A DNA stretch of 64,000 nucleotides from Bacteroides sp. 519 (lineage in GTDB: Bacteria > Bacteroidota > Bacteroidia > Bacteroidales > Bacteroidaceae), in NCBI RefSeq assembly GCF_010500955.1, contig NZ_QVMJ01000011.1, positions 1-64,000 of the forward strand. The letters run 5' to 3'. Positions 8,173-15,934 of the stretch are shown piece after piece. Position 1 is the stretch's first letter. Every line of letters starts with the position of its first letter. A program made the position numbers and the translations under genes. The notes below the pieces were generated by a model. That model was given only the letters and a program-made list of their open reading frames with translations. It did not search any database and had not been told where the DNA came from.

Positions 8173-10110
8173 TTAATTAAACTTAGACAATAACTTCAGA
8201 ATGCGTAGTATCTCGGCCACATTCATAGCAAAAGATATGGCACCACGACCTTTAAAAGGAGGATTTCCATCGAACAACTCGGAAATTGTACCAATGCAAT
8301 GGGAGGTTATTTCTTCTTCAAAACCTATCAGTTGACGCTCTACAAAAGATAAACCACTCATTTTATAAATGCGCAGATAAGCTTCCAGGTAAAATCCCAT
8401 TAACCATGGCCAAGCCGTTCCCTGATGGTATGCATAGTCTCTTTGCAATTGAGGCCCTACATAATTAGGATTATAACCTCCGCTTTTGGGGCTTAACGAA
8501 CGAAGTCCTTTAGGGGTAAGCAATTCTTTGGTTACGATATCAAGAACTTGTTTCTTTTGCATTCTGTCGAGAGGAGAGTAATCAAAAGCAGCAGCAAATA
8601 TCATATTAGGGCGTACGCTCCAATCCATCATATTGCCATCTACATAATCTAAAAGGTAACCGTATTCGTTACGGAAAACTTCAACAAAAGATATGGCTGT
8701 TTTAGCTGCCTGTGCCGATAATGTTTCGGCCAGTGCAGTGTTTCCACCTTCGCCTAAAAGATTGCCAATAAAGCAAAGTGCATTATACCACAATGCATTT
8801 ATTTCGACAATATATCCGCTACGGGGAACAACCGGATAACCATTTACGGTAGAATTCATCCAGGTAACAGCTTTTTCTTTACCATTTGTATAGAGCAAAC
8901 CGTTTTCGTGCAGGAACAGATTATCGTGTTTACGTTTGATGATAAAGTTTATAATATCCTCAAGTAATGCCCCGTACTTTTGCCTGCACTGTTCTCTTGT
9001 AGTTTCTTTGGAGTATTGTTGTAATGCCCAGATAGCCCATAACAACACATCCGGATCGTCCATTTCGTATATATTGTACGTCAACGGTTCATCGTTAATA
9101 TACTGGCGGATGGCTTTTTCGGCAGTAGCCATTGTCTGCTCAAACTGCTGAGGCTCGTCAACAGCAAGGGTTAATCCCGGCAATGAAACAAACATATCGC
9201 GGGCACGGCATTTAAACCAAGGATAACCGGCCAGTATATAATTGTCTTCGCCCTGAACATTAAAGAACTGATGGGCCGAATTTTTCAAGCAGTTGTAAAA
9301 ACTATCACGGGGTGTTCTGTCGTTAACAGCTTCGTCGAACATGCGTTTCAACTGCCGCGTACTAACCTCGGATATAGCAGCCGAGAAAACAATACTTTCT
9401 CCTTTCTTGATGCTTACCTCAAAGTACCCCGGTACATAAAGGTCTTCTTTAAAGTTATAGCCTCTTTCTTGCTCTTTGGGGTATTCAATCCCCCTGTACC
9501 AATCGGGCATGAAATGGAATGTATTCTTTTTATTAAGTTGCATGTACAGTTCCGGATATCCGGGATACATACATGTTTTTATTCCATTTTCAATTTCCTG
9601 ATAATCTCTTCTTGCTTGCAGATTTTCGTTGGTGTATTCGCGTACGCTGCGAAAAGCCAGAAATGGACGGAACCTTAAAGTGGTTGGCGAATGTGCATCT
9701 ACCAAGGTATAACGGATTAACATTCTGTTTTCGTGGTGTACAAAGATTTTTTCCTTTGTTAAAACTACACCTCCAACGCGATAGGTAGTTACCGGAATCT
9801 TCTCGCAATCAAACTCCCGGATGTATTTATGTCCCTTAGGACTAAAATTGTCTCCGGAATATTTGTGCAATCCCAGATTAAACTCCGCACCGTGCTGAAT
9901 TACAGTTTCGTCTAATGATGAAAGCAATACATGGTTTTCGTCATCAAGGTTGGGTACAGGAATCACCAGCAGTCCATGATATTTCCGCGTATTACAGTCA
10001 ACAATCGTTGTACAATGATAAGCACCCGATTTATTTGTCCTGAGAATTTCCCGCGGTAGGGACTCTTCAAGGTTAATCATCAGAGTCTTGTCAAAACGTA
10101 GATAACTCAT
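8173..10110 (-). CDS. Glycogen debranching enzyme (GH133 amylo-alpha-1,6-glucosidase type)
   Basis: A 645-residue cytoplasmic protein, first gene of the glycogen operon. The N-terminal beta-domain has NKSGAYHCTTIVDCNTRKYHGLLV, characteristic of bacterial GDE-N domains. The C-terminal (alpha/alpha)6 domain carries AGYPWFKCRARDMFVSLPGL, YNIYEMDDPDVLLWAIWALQ and DYAYHQGTAWPWLMGFYLEA, the conserved catalytic-barrel segments of GDE-C. It removes alpha-1,6-linked branch glucose from glycogen. The following genes (glycosyltransferase, GH57) are 17 and 16 bp away, so one transcript is likely. Confidence 0.93.
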   Translation of the reverse strand: MSYLRFDKTLMINLEESLPREILRTNKSGAYHCTTIVDCNTRKYHGLLVIPVPNLDDENHVLLSSLDETVIQHGAEFNLGLHKYSGDNFSPKGHKYIREFDCEKIPVTTYRVGGVVLTKEKIFVHHENRMLIRYTLVDAHSPTTLRFRPFLAFRSVREYTNENLQARRDYQEIENGIKTCMYPGYPELYMQLNKKNTFHFMPDWYRGIEYPKEQERGYNFKEDLYVPGYFEVSIKKGESIVFSAAISEVSTRQLKRMFDEAVNDRTPRDSFYNCLKNSAHQFFNVQGEDNYILAGYPWFKCRARDMFVSLPGLTLAVDEPQQFEQTMATAEKAIRQYINDEPLTYNIYEMDDPDVLLWAIWALQQYSKETTREQCRQKYGALLEDIINFIIKRKHDNLFLHENGLLYTNGKEKAVTWMNSTVNGYPVVPRSGYIVEINALWYNALCFIGNLLGEGGNTALAETLSAQAAKTAISFVEVFRNEYGYLLDYVDGNMMDWSVRPNMIFAAAFDYSPLDRMQKKQVLDIVTKELLTPKGLRSLSPKSGGYNPNYVGPQLQRDYAYHQGTAWPWLMGFYLEAYLRIYKMSGLSFVERQLIGFEEEITSHCIGTISELFDGNPPFKGRGAISFAMNVAEILRILKLLSKFN

Positions 10111-10177
10111 AATTGTGCATTATTAATGGTTTATTGATTTTATGGTTAATTCTATATTTTTTGCTATATGCAATTGC

Positions 10178-10185
10178 CAAAAATA
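10178..10185 (-). promoter_or_regulatory. candidate -7 box of the glycogen operon
   Basis: On the minus strand this reads TATTTTTG, a match to TAnnTTTG, 67 bp before the GH133 start. No clear -33 element was found. Confidence 0.4.
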
Positions 10186-10309
10186 CGAATTCCAAAGAGA
10201 AAGTAAAATAAAAAGTGACTTTATTTTTCGTATTTATCATCAATTATTTGTAGCATTGTATCAGAAAACAAAAAACAGTTCGAAATAGATCTAAATAAAA
10301 GAAAAAAAG

Positions 10310-10984
10310 ATGCCTTCAATAAAAAATGAGCTTCACAAAATTCTGGTAGCGATGGTAATTCCTTTACTTCTGGTTTTTATTATGTACATAATGAAAATCC
10401 TGGAAGTTGGAATGGATTGGAATTTCACTAAGCTAGGCGTTTATCCTCTTGCTAAGAAAGGAGTTTTTGGCATCTTTGCGCATCCGTTTGTACATGGAAG
10501 TTTTCGCCACTTGTTGGCCAATACCATACCTTTTTTGTTTCTGGGCTGGTGTCTTTTTTATTTCTACCGCAATATAGCTTCGGTTATAATTATTGTATTG
10601 TGGCTATTATGTGGCGGTTTCACTTTTATTATTGGTAAACCGGGCTGGCATATTGGGGCAAGCGGAATTATCTATGGTTTGGCCTTTTTTCTTTTTTTTA
10701 GTGGTATATTAAGGAAGCACATCCCACTGATTGCACTATCGTTACTGGTTACATTTTTGTATGGGGGATTGGTTTGGAACATGTTTCCTTTCTTTGTGAA
10801 ACCTACAACATCGTGGGAGGGACATCTTAGTGGCGCCGTTGCCGGTACAATATGTGCTTTCCTCTTCCAAAAATATGGTCCTCAAAAACCGGAACCGTTT
10901 AAGGATGAAGAAGAGGAGGAGGAAGAGGATGGAGAAGAAGAGGAGGAGTTCACTTATGACTCATATAATACGAACCAATTATGA
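10310..10984 (+). CDS. Rhomboid-family intramembrane serine protease
   Basis: A 224-residue protein with about six hydrophobic segments. The catalytic serine is S118 in GASG, the general-base histidine is H172 in EGHLSGAVAG, and the oxyanion residues H67 and N71 lie in HLLAN, so the active site is intact. Rhomboids cut transmembrane segments of membrane proteins. The C-terminus carries an unusual cytosolic tail of almost pure Asp/Glu (residues about 196-214) after the last helix. It is followed by the UBA-like protein gene 52 bp downstream on the same strand, so co-transcription is possible. Confidence 0.93.
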   Translation: MPSIKNELHKILVAMVIPLLLVFIMYIMKILEVGMDWNFTKLGVYPLAKKGVFGIFAHPFVHGSFRHLLANTIPFLFLGWCLFYFYRNIASVIIIVLWLLCGGFTFIIGKPGWHIGASGIIYGLAFFLFFSGILRKHIPLIALSLLVTFLYGGLVWNMFPFFVKPTTSWEGHLSGAVAGTICAFLFQKYGPQKPEPFKDEEEEEEEDGEEEEEFTYDSYNTNQL

Positions 10985-11036
10985 ACACTTACTTATAAAA
11001 AATTAATTAGTACATTAGCCGATCAAAAAAACAACA

Positions 11037-11654
11037 ATGACAAACAAGATTAAAGAATTAAGAAAAATAGTACCCATACCTATGGGTGAGGCTTTGCAAT
11101 TGCTGAAAAGTAACGATGGTGATGTTGAAAAATGTGTTTATCTATTCAAAGCTAAATCAATAGCCGAAATTTGTGAGCAAACAGGATGCGATAAAAAAAT
11201 GGCAGCTCAATATTACGAAGAAGAGAAACTGGATATAAACAAGGCTATTTCTGCTGTTAAAAATGTTATATTCGACACGAACTATGTGCCAATTAATGGA
11301 CTCACTGCCCAGAAAATAAGAATGGTTTACGATTGGTTTCGATTGATAGGGGAGTACGATTTAGGTGCATCATTAAACTATCCTCAGCTTGATGTTGTTA
11401 TTGAAACATTTTCTTTGATTGAATCAACAAAGGAGCTGTCTGTTTTGATTGCAAAGGCAAAGGAGGCAAATAGTAGTATCTTTGAAGGCTATTCGGACAC
11501 CGACCCATTGGAAGAGTTTGTTTGTAGAAGCCAAAAGCTAGACAATAATCCAGACTTTAGAGCAGTATATACCATTGTGAGCCAAAGCGAAACTGTGATA
11601 AAGGAAACATTGAACAAACACTTGAGAAATCTGGTGAGATTAGGTTTGGAATAG
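11037..11654 (+). CDS. small protein with two UBA/EF-Ts-N-like helical repeats
   Basis: A 205-residue soluble protein of unknown function. Residues 1-40 (KIKELRKIVPIPMGEALQLL, then NDGDVEKCV) resemble the N-terminal UBA-like domain of elongation factor Ts, and residues about 42-78 (IAEICEQTGCDKKMAAQYY, then LDINKAISAV) look like a second, weaker copy. The remaining 125 residues are helical with no recognised catalytic motif. The EF-Ts core domain is missing, so it is not a nucleotide-exchange factor in the usual sense; a protein- or ribosome-binding role is inference only. It lies directly downstream of the rhomboid gene. Confidence 0.7.
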   Translation: MTNKIKELRKIVPIPMGEALQLLKSNDGDVEKCVYLFKAKSIAEICEQTGCDKKMAAQYYEEEKLDINKAISAVKNVIFDTNYVPINGLTAQKIRMVYDWFRLIGEYDLGASLNYPQLDVVIETFSLIESTKELSVLIAKAKEANSSIFEGYSDTDPLEEFVCRSQKLDNNPDFRAVYTIVSQSETVIKETLNKHLRNLVRLGLE

Positions 11655-11800
11655 GGCAAAAAAAAAATTGGCTATCCTCCCGGACATCCAATCTTTATTA
11701 ACCTTAAATCTAATACCATGAAAAACACAGTGCAAATATACAGTGTTTTATGTTATGAAACATAGTTTTTGAGCAAGTTTCTTGTTTTCCTTAACGTTGT

Positions 11801-13090
11801 TTAACTTATGCCTATTGTGTATAAAGGTACATTTACCATCCACTCTTCTTTGTGATAATCGGTTATTGAAGTTCGGATGGCTACATCAGGATGATATTTC
11901 TCGCAGAACAGTTTGAAACTTTTAGCTTTTAAATTCTCTCCGGATTTCACTTCTATAGGAATAATTTTTCCATCTTGTTGAATAACAAAGTCTACTTCGG
12001 AGGTGCTTCGTTCGTTTGTCCAATAACCAATATAGCTGCTACTATCTAAACGCAATTGTTGCATAACATATTGCTCAGTCAGTGCTCCTTTGAATTCGTT
12101 AAAAACAGTGTTGCCTTCAATTATTGTTTTAACATCAAGAGCCGCCATGGCTCCAAGCAATCCAACATCATGCAAAAAGAGTTTAAAGGCAGAGTTGTCT
12201 TGATAAGCTAAAAGAGGCAGAGCAGGTTTTGATATTCGAAAACTTTTCAGTAGTAATCCGCAGTCAATCAGCCATTGAATAGCCAATTCAAAATCCTTGG
12301 CGCGTGCCCCTTCTTTCACTACCCCATAAATGAATTTTTTATTTTCTTTGGCCAACTGTGAAGGTATACTTTGCCACACCATCCTTATGCGTGGCACAAT
12401 TTCGCTAGGAGCATGTTTAGAGAAATCTCCTTCGTACGAATTTAATATTCGATTTTGAATGTGACGAACCTGATTCCAATCGCGTGTTTGTATAAACGCA
12501 TCTACAACTTCGGGCATTCCTCCTATATATAAATAGTAGCGTAAGTATTCCTTTAACTTCTCGGAAAAAACAGTAATAATATCCCAGTCTTTCTTTTTCA
12601 GCACTTCGACCAAAGCTGTTTCATTGAGCGACATCAGAAACTCTTGAAACGAGAGAGGGCGCAAGTCCATAAAATCAACCTTTCCAACAGGAAACGATAT
12701 TTTGCTGTGCAATCCCATCCCCAATAAAGAACCTGCTGCAACAATATGGTACTGAGGAGCATTTTCGCAGAAATACTTCAGAGAAGTAATTGCACGTTCT
12801 GCAGCTTGTATTTCATCAAAAATAATAAGTGTATCTTCGGCAGTTATAGTAGTCTGGGAATGAATTTGAAGTATGGTCAATATCCGATCAATATTGAAGT
12901 CGTTTAGAAACAGACTCTGCAATGTGGGCGTTTCTTCAAAGTTAATATAAACATACTTAGCATAAGATATTCGGGCGAATTCTTTTAAAAGCCATGTTTT
13001 GCCAACTTGCCGGGCACCTCGAAGAATTAAAGGTTTACGAAAATTACTTTCTTTCCAATTCTTTAATTCATTAATTTTCTCTCTGAACAT
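11801..13090 (-). CDS. AAA-type ATPase with DUF4143 C-terminal domain
   Basis: A 429-residue protein with Walker A GARQVGKT at 25-32, Walker B LIIFDEIQ (D92, E93), a sensor segment VAAGSLLGMG and the DUF4143 domain. The C-terminal part contains SEVDFVIQQDGKIIPIEVKSG, a restriction-endonuclease-like ExxDF..IEVK pattern. These proteins are frequent and patchily distributed in Bacteroidales; their biological role is not established. It stands alone, with a nested palindrome upstream of its start that looks like its own operator. A second paralogue of the broad family is at 52084. Confidence 0.92.
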   Translation of the reverse strand: MFREKINELKNWKESNFRKPLILRGARQVGKTWLLKEFARISYAKYVYINFEETPTLQSLFLNDFNIDRILTILQIHSQTTITAEDTLIIFDEIQAAERAITSLKYFCENAPQYHIVAAGSLLGMGLHSKISFPVGKVDFMDLRPLSFQEFLMSLNETALVEVLKKKDWDIITVFSEKLKEYLRYYLYIGGMPEVVDAFIQTRDWNQVRHIQNRILNSYEGDFSKHAPSEIVPRIRMVWQSIPSQLAKENKKFIYGVVKEGARAKDFELAIQWLIDCGLLLKSFRISKPALPLLAYQDNSAFKLFLHDVGLLGAMAALDVKTIIEGNTVFNEFKGALTEQYVMQQLRLDSSSYIGYWTNERSTSEVDFVIQQDGKIIPIEVKSGENLKAKSFKLFCEKYHPDVAIRTSITDYHKEEWMVNVPLYTIGIS

Positions 13091-13125
13091 TTTAGCATAT
13101 TGTTATTTATGCGTAAAATTACATT

Positions 13126-13172
13126 TTTATCTTGATAAAAGTGTTACTTAACTACACTTTTATCAAGATAAA
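13126..13172. promoter_or_regulatory. 19-bp perfect inverted repeat upstream of the DUF4143 ATPase
   Basis: Arms 13126-13144 and 13154-13172 are exact reverse complements around a 9-bp loop. Each arm itself contains a palindrome, TTTATCTTGATAAA or its complement. An extra direct copy of ACACTTTTATC follows at 13186-13196. It lies 36 bp before the ATPase start and just beyond the methyltransferase stop, so it may be an operator or a terminator for the methyltransferase. Confidence 0.75.
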
Positions 13173-13194
13173 TCTGTTTGTTCATACACTTTTA

Positions 13195-14379
13195 TCACTC
13201 TACATACAGCACCAACCCTTTTAAATACTCACCTTCGGGGTGGTAAATATTAACCGGATGATCGGCAGGTTGAGTTAATTGATGCAGTATACGTACTTTG
13301 CGACCCGATAATGCGGCAGCTGTGAACACCGCAGTTCGGAAATTATCCTTTGTTACCACTTGCGAACAGGAGAAAGTGAAAAGAATTCCCCCGGGCTTAA
13401 TCTTTTCAAATGCTTTGGCATTTAATTTTCGGTATCCCTGCAAAGCATTTCTTAGTGCATCTTTATGTTTAGCAAAAGCAGGCGGATCAAGTACAATGAG
13501 ATCGTATTCGCCACCCATTCTGTCCAGATACTTAAAAGCATCCTCGGCATAAGCAGCATGGCGCGGATCGTCAGGGAAGTTTAGCGAAACATTTCTGTTG
13601 GTTAATTCAATTGCTTTTGCCGAACTATCAACCGAGTGTACCAGCTTGGCGCCTCCACGCATGGCATAAAAAGAAAATCCACCGGTATAACAGAACATAT
13701 TCAGTACAGACCGGTTTTTAGAATAGTGTTCAAGCAATGAACGGTTTTCGCGTTGGTCAACAAAGAAACCTGTTTTTTGTCCTTTCAACCAGTCAACGTG
13801 GAATTTTAATCCGTATTCCTGAGCAATATTGTCTGCACTGCCTCCTTTCAGGAATCCGTTTTCCGGAAACAGATCGGCTTTATAAGGCAATGTGGTTTCG
13901 GATTTGTAATATATGTTTTCTATTTCTTCGGCCATCACTTCGGCAAGAGCCTCGCTAATGGTCATTCGGTCTACATGCATTCCTGCCGAGTGCGCCTGCA
14001 TAACGGCTGTTTTTGCATATACATCTATAATAAGTCCGGGAAGATTGTCGCCTTCGCCATGTACCAGTCGGTAAGTATTGTTTGTTGGATTGGTAGCTAT
14101 TCCAATGTCTTTGCGCATCTGCCAGGCAACAGCCAGCCGGGATTTCCAGAAACTAAGATCGATAGATTCTTGCTGAAAAGAGAGTACACGTACTGCAATG
14201 CTTCCAATCTGAAAATGGCCAATGGCTATAAATTCTTTCTTAGAAGTATATACCTCTACTACTTCACCTTCTTCGGGTTCACCATTGATGCGTGCAATAG
14301 CACCAGAGAAAATCCAGGGATGAAATCTTTTTAAAGACTCTTCTTTGCCGGATTTCAAAAACACTTTATGATAAGACAT
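13195..14379 (-). CDS. Class I SAM-dependent rRNA methyltransferase (RlmI-like)
   Basis: A 394-residue protein with an N-terminal PUA domain (about 1-75, including HPWIFSGAI), a central RlmI-type domain and a Rossmann methyltransferase domain. VLNMFCYTGGFSFYA is SAM motif I and DLIVLDPPAFAK is motif IV. Family members methylate C5 of a cytosine in 23S rRNA; the exact target base here is inferred from E. coli RlmI only. It lies 41 bp downstream of the exonuclease gene on the same strand and may be third in that operon. Its last codons contain one arm of the ACACTTTTATC repeat. Confidence 0.92.
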   Translation of the reverse strand: MSYHKVFLKSGKEESLKRFHPWIFSGAIARINGEPEEGEVVEVYTSKKEFIAIGHFQIGSIAVRVLSFQQESIDLSFWKSRLAVAWQMRKDIGIATNPTNNTYRLVHGEGDNLPGLIIDVYAKTAVMQAHSAGMHVDRMTISEALAEVMAEEIENIYYKSETTLPYKADLFPENGFLKGGSADNIAQEYGLKFHVDWLKGQKTGFFVDQRENRSLLEHYSKNRSVLNMFCYTGGFSFYAMRGGAKLVHSVDSSAKAIELTNRNVSLNFPDDPRHAAYAEDAFKYLDRMGGEYDLIVLDPPAFAKHKDALRNALQGYRKLNAKAFEKIKPGGILFTFSCSQVVTKDNFRTAVFTAAALSGRKVRILHQLTQPADHPVNIYHPEGEYLKGLVLYVE

Positions 14380-14420
14380 GTTTTACGATTTTTATATTAC
14401 AACTTTATATTTACGATTGT

Positions 14421-15059
14421 CTAATCGTAAATATCCTCCGGTTCCAGTTCGTAGTTGCCGGTGTCTTTTAAATGTTCTAAACGATTATAGATATGTAGGC
14501 ATGCCCATGCATCGGTTGCCGCATATTGTTTTTGTGAGTCGCTAAGAATATCGGTTTCCCAATTAGAGAGTTGTTGCGATTTAGATATTTTCTGTCCAAA
14601 CAGTATGGCATATATTTTTCGCAAACTCATTTCTTCGATACCAACATCTTTTACATATTGTTGCAATTCGATGCAATTTTGTGGTTTGAATGGTGCTCTT
14701 TTCCGCAGCATCAAGAAGTCGTCTTTTAACGATAACCCCACTTTTACTACCAATTCGCTTTCCATAAACTTAATGAGTGATGAAGGTAGCCCGATATGAT
14801 TGAGCCGGAATAAAAAACAACTATCTTCGGAAGAAACCTGTAGTAATGCTACTTTATGTGATTGTCCTTTGGAGAAAGAGGGGCGGGTTTCACTGTCGAT
14901 ACCCACAACAGACTTGGTTAAAAGGTAATCTACAGCTTTATTTGCCTCCTCCTCGGTTTGGATTACAATGATTCTTCCCGGAAAAGAGGCTTTCGGCAAT
15001 TCTTTTACTTCTTCTTTATTTATTTTCCTTTTAATAACCAATGTTTTATTCATCCCCAT
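14421..15059 (-). CDS. 3'-5' exonuclease domain protein, RNase D/WRN-like (DEDDy)
   Basis: A 212-residue single-domain protein. Exo I is VGIDSETRPSF (D-x-E), Exo II is LKDDFLMLRKRA, and Exo III is YAATDAWACLHIY with the tyrosine and aspartate of the DEDDy class, so the catalytic set is present. There is no HRDC domain, so it is shorter than true RNase D. It would act on RNA or DNA 3' ends in the cytoplasm. Its start overlaps the end of the DUF5063 gene by 14 bp, which implies translational coupling. Confidence 0.9.
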   Translation of the reverse strand: MGMNKTLVIKRKINKEEVKELPKASFPGRIIVIQTEEEANKAVDYLLTKSVVGIDSETRPSFSKGQSHKVALLQVSSEDSCFLFRLNHIGLPSSLIKFMESELVVKVGLSLKDDFLMLRKRAPFKPQNCIELQQYVKDVGIEEMSLRKIYAILFGQKISKSQQLSNWETDILSDSQKQYAATDAWACLHIYNRLEHLKDTGNYELEPEDIYD

Positions 15060-15618
15060 ATATATCTTCTGTGATATCTTCTTCTGATTCTTCCTCGTTG
15101 TTGTTATCCGAATTATATCTCACATCGTGCAGTGCCCGCATGGTATTCACCAGTTTTTGGCCCCAAAGTAAACTAAAGTTCTCTTTTACTATATATAGGG
15201 CATCGTTCATCGTTTGATTGAAACCTAATTGAAATACAAAAATAAAGTCTTTGATATCCTGGTAAATATCTGCCAGGTCTTCGGAAATAGTTTTCTTTAT
15301 CGGAGTATCGCTATAAGCCATATCAGGAAGAAATACTTCCAGATAGTCGTCTCTATCGGCTAATATCCCCGATATATTGATACGCAAAACCTCGTATATC
15401 TCTTCTGTAACATAGGTTTCGAGTTCTTCATCTTCTAATAACTCTATGGGGGGAAGCATAGAGGCCTTTAAATATAATAAAGGCAATATTTTTAGCATGG
15501 TATCCACAAATTGTTTTTGATTCATGCCTTCTGCGCGTTCCAGAAACGCACAAAACTCTGCTGCTACAGTTACAAACTCAACTGCATTTCTATTAAATAT
15601 AACTTGACTTTCTGCCAT
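15046..15618 (-). CDS. DUF5063-type protein
   Basis: A 190-residue acidic, mostly helical soluble protein with a C-terminal run of Asp/Glu. The pattern (LYLKASMLPP followed by an acidic ELEDEELETYVTEE-like stretch) matches the DUF5063 family common in Bacteroidota, which has no assigned function. It is the first gene of an overlapping pair with the DEDDy exonuclease. This pairing is usual in the phylum and suggests a shared role in nucleic-acid metabolism, which remains inference. Confidence 0.75.
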   Translation of the reverse strand: MAESQVIFNRNAVEFVTVAAEFCAFLERAEGMNQKQFVDTMLKILPLLYLKASMLPPIELLEDEELETYVTEEIYEVLRINISGILADRDDYLEVFLPDMAYSDTPIKKTISEDLADIYQDIKDFIFVFQLGFNQTMNDALYIVKENFSLLWGQKLVNTMRALHDVRYNSDNNNEEESEEDITEDIYGDE

Positions 15619-15628
15619 TCTTTTGGTT

Positions 15629-15699
15629 AGTTACGAGTTGCAAGTTGCGAGTTACAAGTTTTTTAACTGTTTTGATAATGCAACTTGTAACTCGTAACT
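15629..15699. repeat. inverted repeat of 7-bp words (GTTACGA/GTTGCAA)
   Basis: The left arm 15629-15660 is four and a half 7-mers of the type GTTACGA, GTTGCAA, GTTGCGA, GTTACAA. The right arm 15681-15699 is the complement of the last two to three words. It lies between the DUF5063 start and its -7 box, so it would be transcribed as the leader of that operon. Confidence 0.8.
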
Positions 15700-15712
15700 A
15701 TAAACTAAATGG

Positions 15713-15720
15713 CAAAGGTA
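15713..15720 (-). promoter_or_regulatory. -7 box for the DUF5063-exonuclease operon
   Basis: Minus strand TACCTTTG matches TAnnTTTG. Transcription would start near 15706 and run through the inverted repeat at 15629-15699. Confidence 0.55.
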
Positions 15721-15862
15721 AGAAAAAAATAAGTGATAACTTTCTATGCTGCATGTAAAATTACTAGCCTGCATCCATATTCAAGAATGGAAGGAGTTAT
15801 CGTTTCGCTAGGAGTTAAAGCTAACGCGATCGCTTTATTTCATGCATTTATTTAAAAATACC

Positions 15863-15879
15863 CCCCTAAAAATTAGGGG
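15863..15879. promoter_or_regulatory. CCCCTAA-AAA-TTAGGGG palindrome upstream of glnN -7 box
   Basis: A 7-bp perfect inverted repeat with a 3-bp centre, ending 18 bp before the -7 box of glnN. The position is where an activator or repressor would contact the -33 region; the protein is unknown. Confidence 0.55.
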
Positions 15880-15897
15880 TGTATTGCCAAAAACATA

Positions 15898-15905
15898 TAC
15901 TTTTG
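15898..15905 (+). promoter_or_regulatory. -7 box of glnN
   Basis: TACTTTTG matches TAnnTTTG and precedes the chosen glnN start by 29 bp. Its presence inside the longest open frame argues against upstream start codons such as the one at 15842. Confidence 0.6.
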
Positions 15906-15934
15906 CAGAAATAACCACGAAAATTTATAGGTTT

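Noticed and set aside
11801..13090. Toxin-antitoxin or defence island around the DUF4143 ATPase
   Set aside because: No partner toxin, nuclease operon or defence genes are adjacent; both DUF4143 genes stand alone among housekeeping genes.
15842..15934. 31-codon N-terminal extension of glutamine synthetase
   Set aside because: It contains the promoter -7 box and hairpin, and the family starts at MAKMRFF.
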